Positions 14,822-15,266 of a stretch of DNA of 15,266 nucleotides are shown piece after piece. Positions within the stretch are counted from its first letter, which is position 1, and the number at the start of each line of letters is the position of its first letter. A model generated the notes under the pieces. The model was not told the origin of the DNA. It searched no databases and saw nothing but the letters and a program-made list of their open reading frames with translations. The DNA lies in assembly GCA_021159425.1 (NCBI GenBank), contig JAGGRU010000004.1, positions 1 to 15,266 on the forward strand. The letters are read 5' to 3'. This DNA is from Sulfurovum sp. (GTDB taxonomy: Bacteria; Campylobacterota; Campylobacteria; Campylobacterales; Sulfurovaceae). A program made the translations under genes and the position numbers.

Positions 14822-15266
14822 CAATTCTCCTGTCATGCGTATAAATATTCATTCTGTTTTCTCTGGCAAAACCTACCAGTGTCAAACCAAATTTTTCAGC
14901 GATCTGTACTCCCAGACAGGTGGAAGCCGTACGGGAAATAAGTATGGGAATTTGGTGCATGACTGCTTTTGCCACCATTTCAGAAGAGAGTCTACCGCTT
15001 ACCATAAGTGCAGAATTTGTAGTGTCTATACCTGCCAGTTTGGCTTTGCCTATGACTTTATCTACCGTAGAGTGTTGGGCAATATCTTCAGCGATGAAAA
15101 ATTCTCCTCCATCCAGATAGAGTTTAGCTGTATGCACAGAACCTGTCTGTTCATAGAGTTTACAATACTGAAAAAATCCGTTCATCTCTTCAGAAATGAG
15201 ACCCGCAGAAATGTGAAAATCACAGGTGTTCACCAGTGCATCCATTTTATAGACATCAATGTTTGC
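14814..15266 (-). CDS. fdhD: FdhD, formate dehydrogenase sulfur carrier (C-terminal part, cut by window edge)
   Basis: The visible 150 residues are the C-terminal half of FdhD (E. coli form about 277 aa), which moves sulfur from a cysteine desulfurase to the molybdenum/tungsten cofactor of formate dehydrogenase. Family marks are TGSVHTAKLYL (for TGG-HAA), EDIAQHSTVDKVIGKA, SGRLSSEMVAKA, SRTASTCLGVQIAEKFGLTLVGFAREN and the NIYTHDRRI end. The frame stays open to base 15266, so the start and about half the gene lie outside. Where most FdhD proteins have CGxCG, this one reads NTCDFH (codons near 15227-15210), so the second Cys seems replaced by His. It ends inside the modE start. Identity is firm from the C-terminal block. 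Confidence 0.92.
   Translation of the reverse strand, partial: ANIDVYKMDALVNTCDFHISAGLISEEMNGFFQYCKLYEQTGSVHTAKLYLDGGEFFIAEDIAQHSTVDKVIGKAKLAGIDTTNSALMVSGRLSSEMVAKAVMHQIPILISRTASTCLGVQIAEKFGLTLVGFARENRMNIYTHDRRIDV

Overview
The window looks like chromosomal DNA of a Campylobacterota (epsilonproteobacterium), probably of the Sulfurovum/Sulfurimonas type. This rests on an AT-rich but not extreme composition, a full-length three-domain NifU with NifS as the Fe-S system, a ModE-like regulator lying beside fdhD, and a WtpABC-type oxyanion transporter. The assignment is made by eye, without database searches.

Layout, left to right. (1) Positions 1-249 hold the broken end of a DDE transposase gene (frameshifted remnant, + strand). 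(2) Positions 246-3352, minus strand: nifS, nifU, then an unrecognised 205-aa protein gene that seems to have its own promoter. REP-like hairpins lie after nifS and after nifU. (3) Positions 3353-3608: a divergent control region between nifS (-) and selD (+). It has an IscR/Rrf2-like palindrome on the nifS side and a 16-bp palindrome in the selD leader. (4) Positions 3609-8166, plus strand: a complete selenocysteine module, selD, a REP inverted pair, selC (tRNA-Sec, anticodon TCA), a palindrome-rich spacer, then selA and selB overlapping by 19 bp. (5) Positions 8167-10114: an AT-rich insert with a 511-aa Fic-domain protein (-), three direct repeats over its promoter, and a 304-bp tail with a repeated ACAAGGA motif and tiny reading frames. 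(6) Positions 10115-15266, minus strand: a tight run fdhD (cut by the window edge), modE-like regulator, moeA, wtpA, wtpC, wtpB, with overlaps or gaps of a few bases.

Taken together, parts 4 and 6 are a maturation island for a molybdenum- or tungsten-dependent, selenocysteine-containing formate dehydrogenase. SelD, SelA, SelB and tRNA-Sec insert selenocysteine. WtpABC imports tungstate or molybdate. MoeA inserts the metal into molybdopterin. FdhD delivers sulfur to the cofactor. The ModE-like protein probably adjusts the operon to metal supply. The fdh structural genes are not in the window and probably lie beyond the right edge. NifS next to selD may also supply selenium to SelD. The Fic gene appears to be a later arrival between the two halves.

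No CRISPR array, rRNA or intact mobile element is present. Points most worth checking: the Fic protein with an AbiEi-like N-terminal region and phased promoter repeats, several palindromic repeat elements with GTAG at the hairpin foot, irregular stems in tRNA-Sec, a Cys-rich duplicated N-terminal half in the ModE-like regulator, and an apparent CxxH in place of the FdhD CxxC motif.
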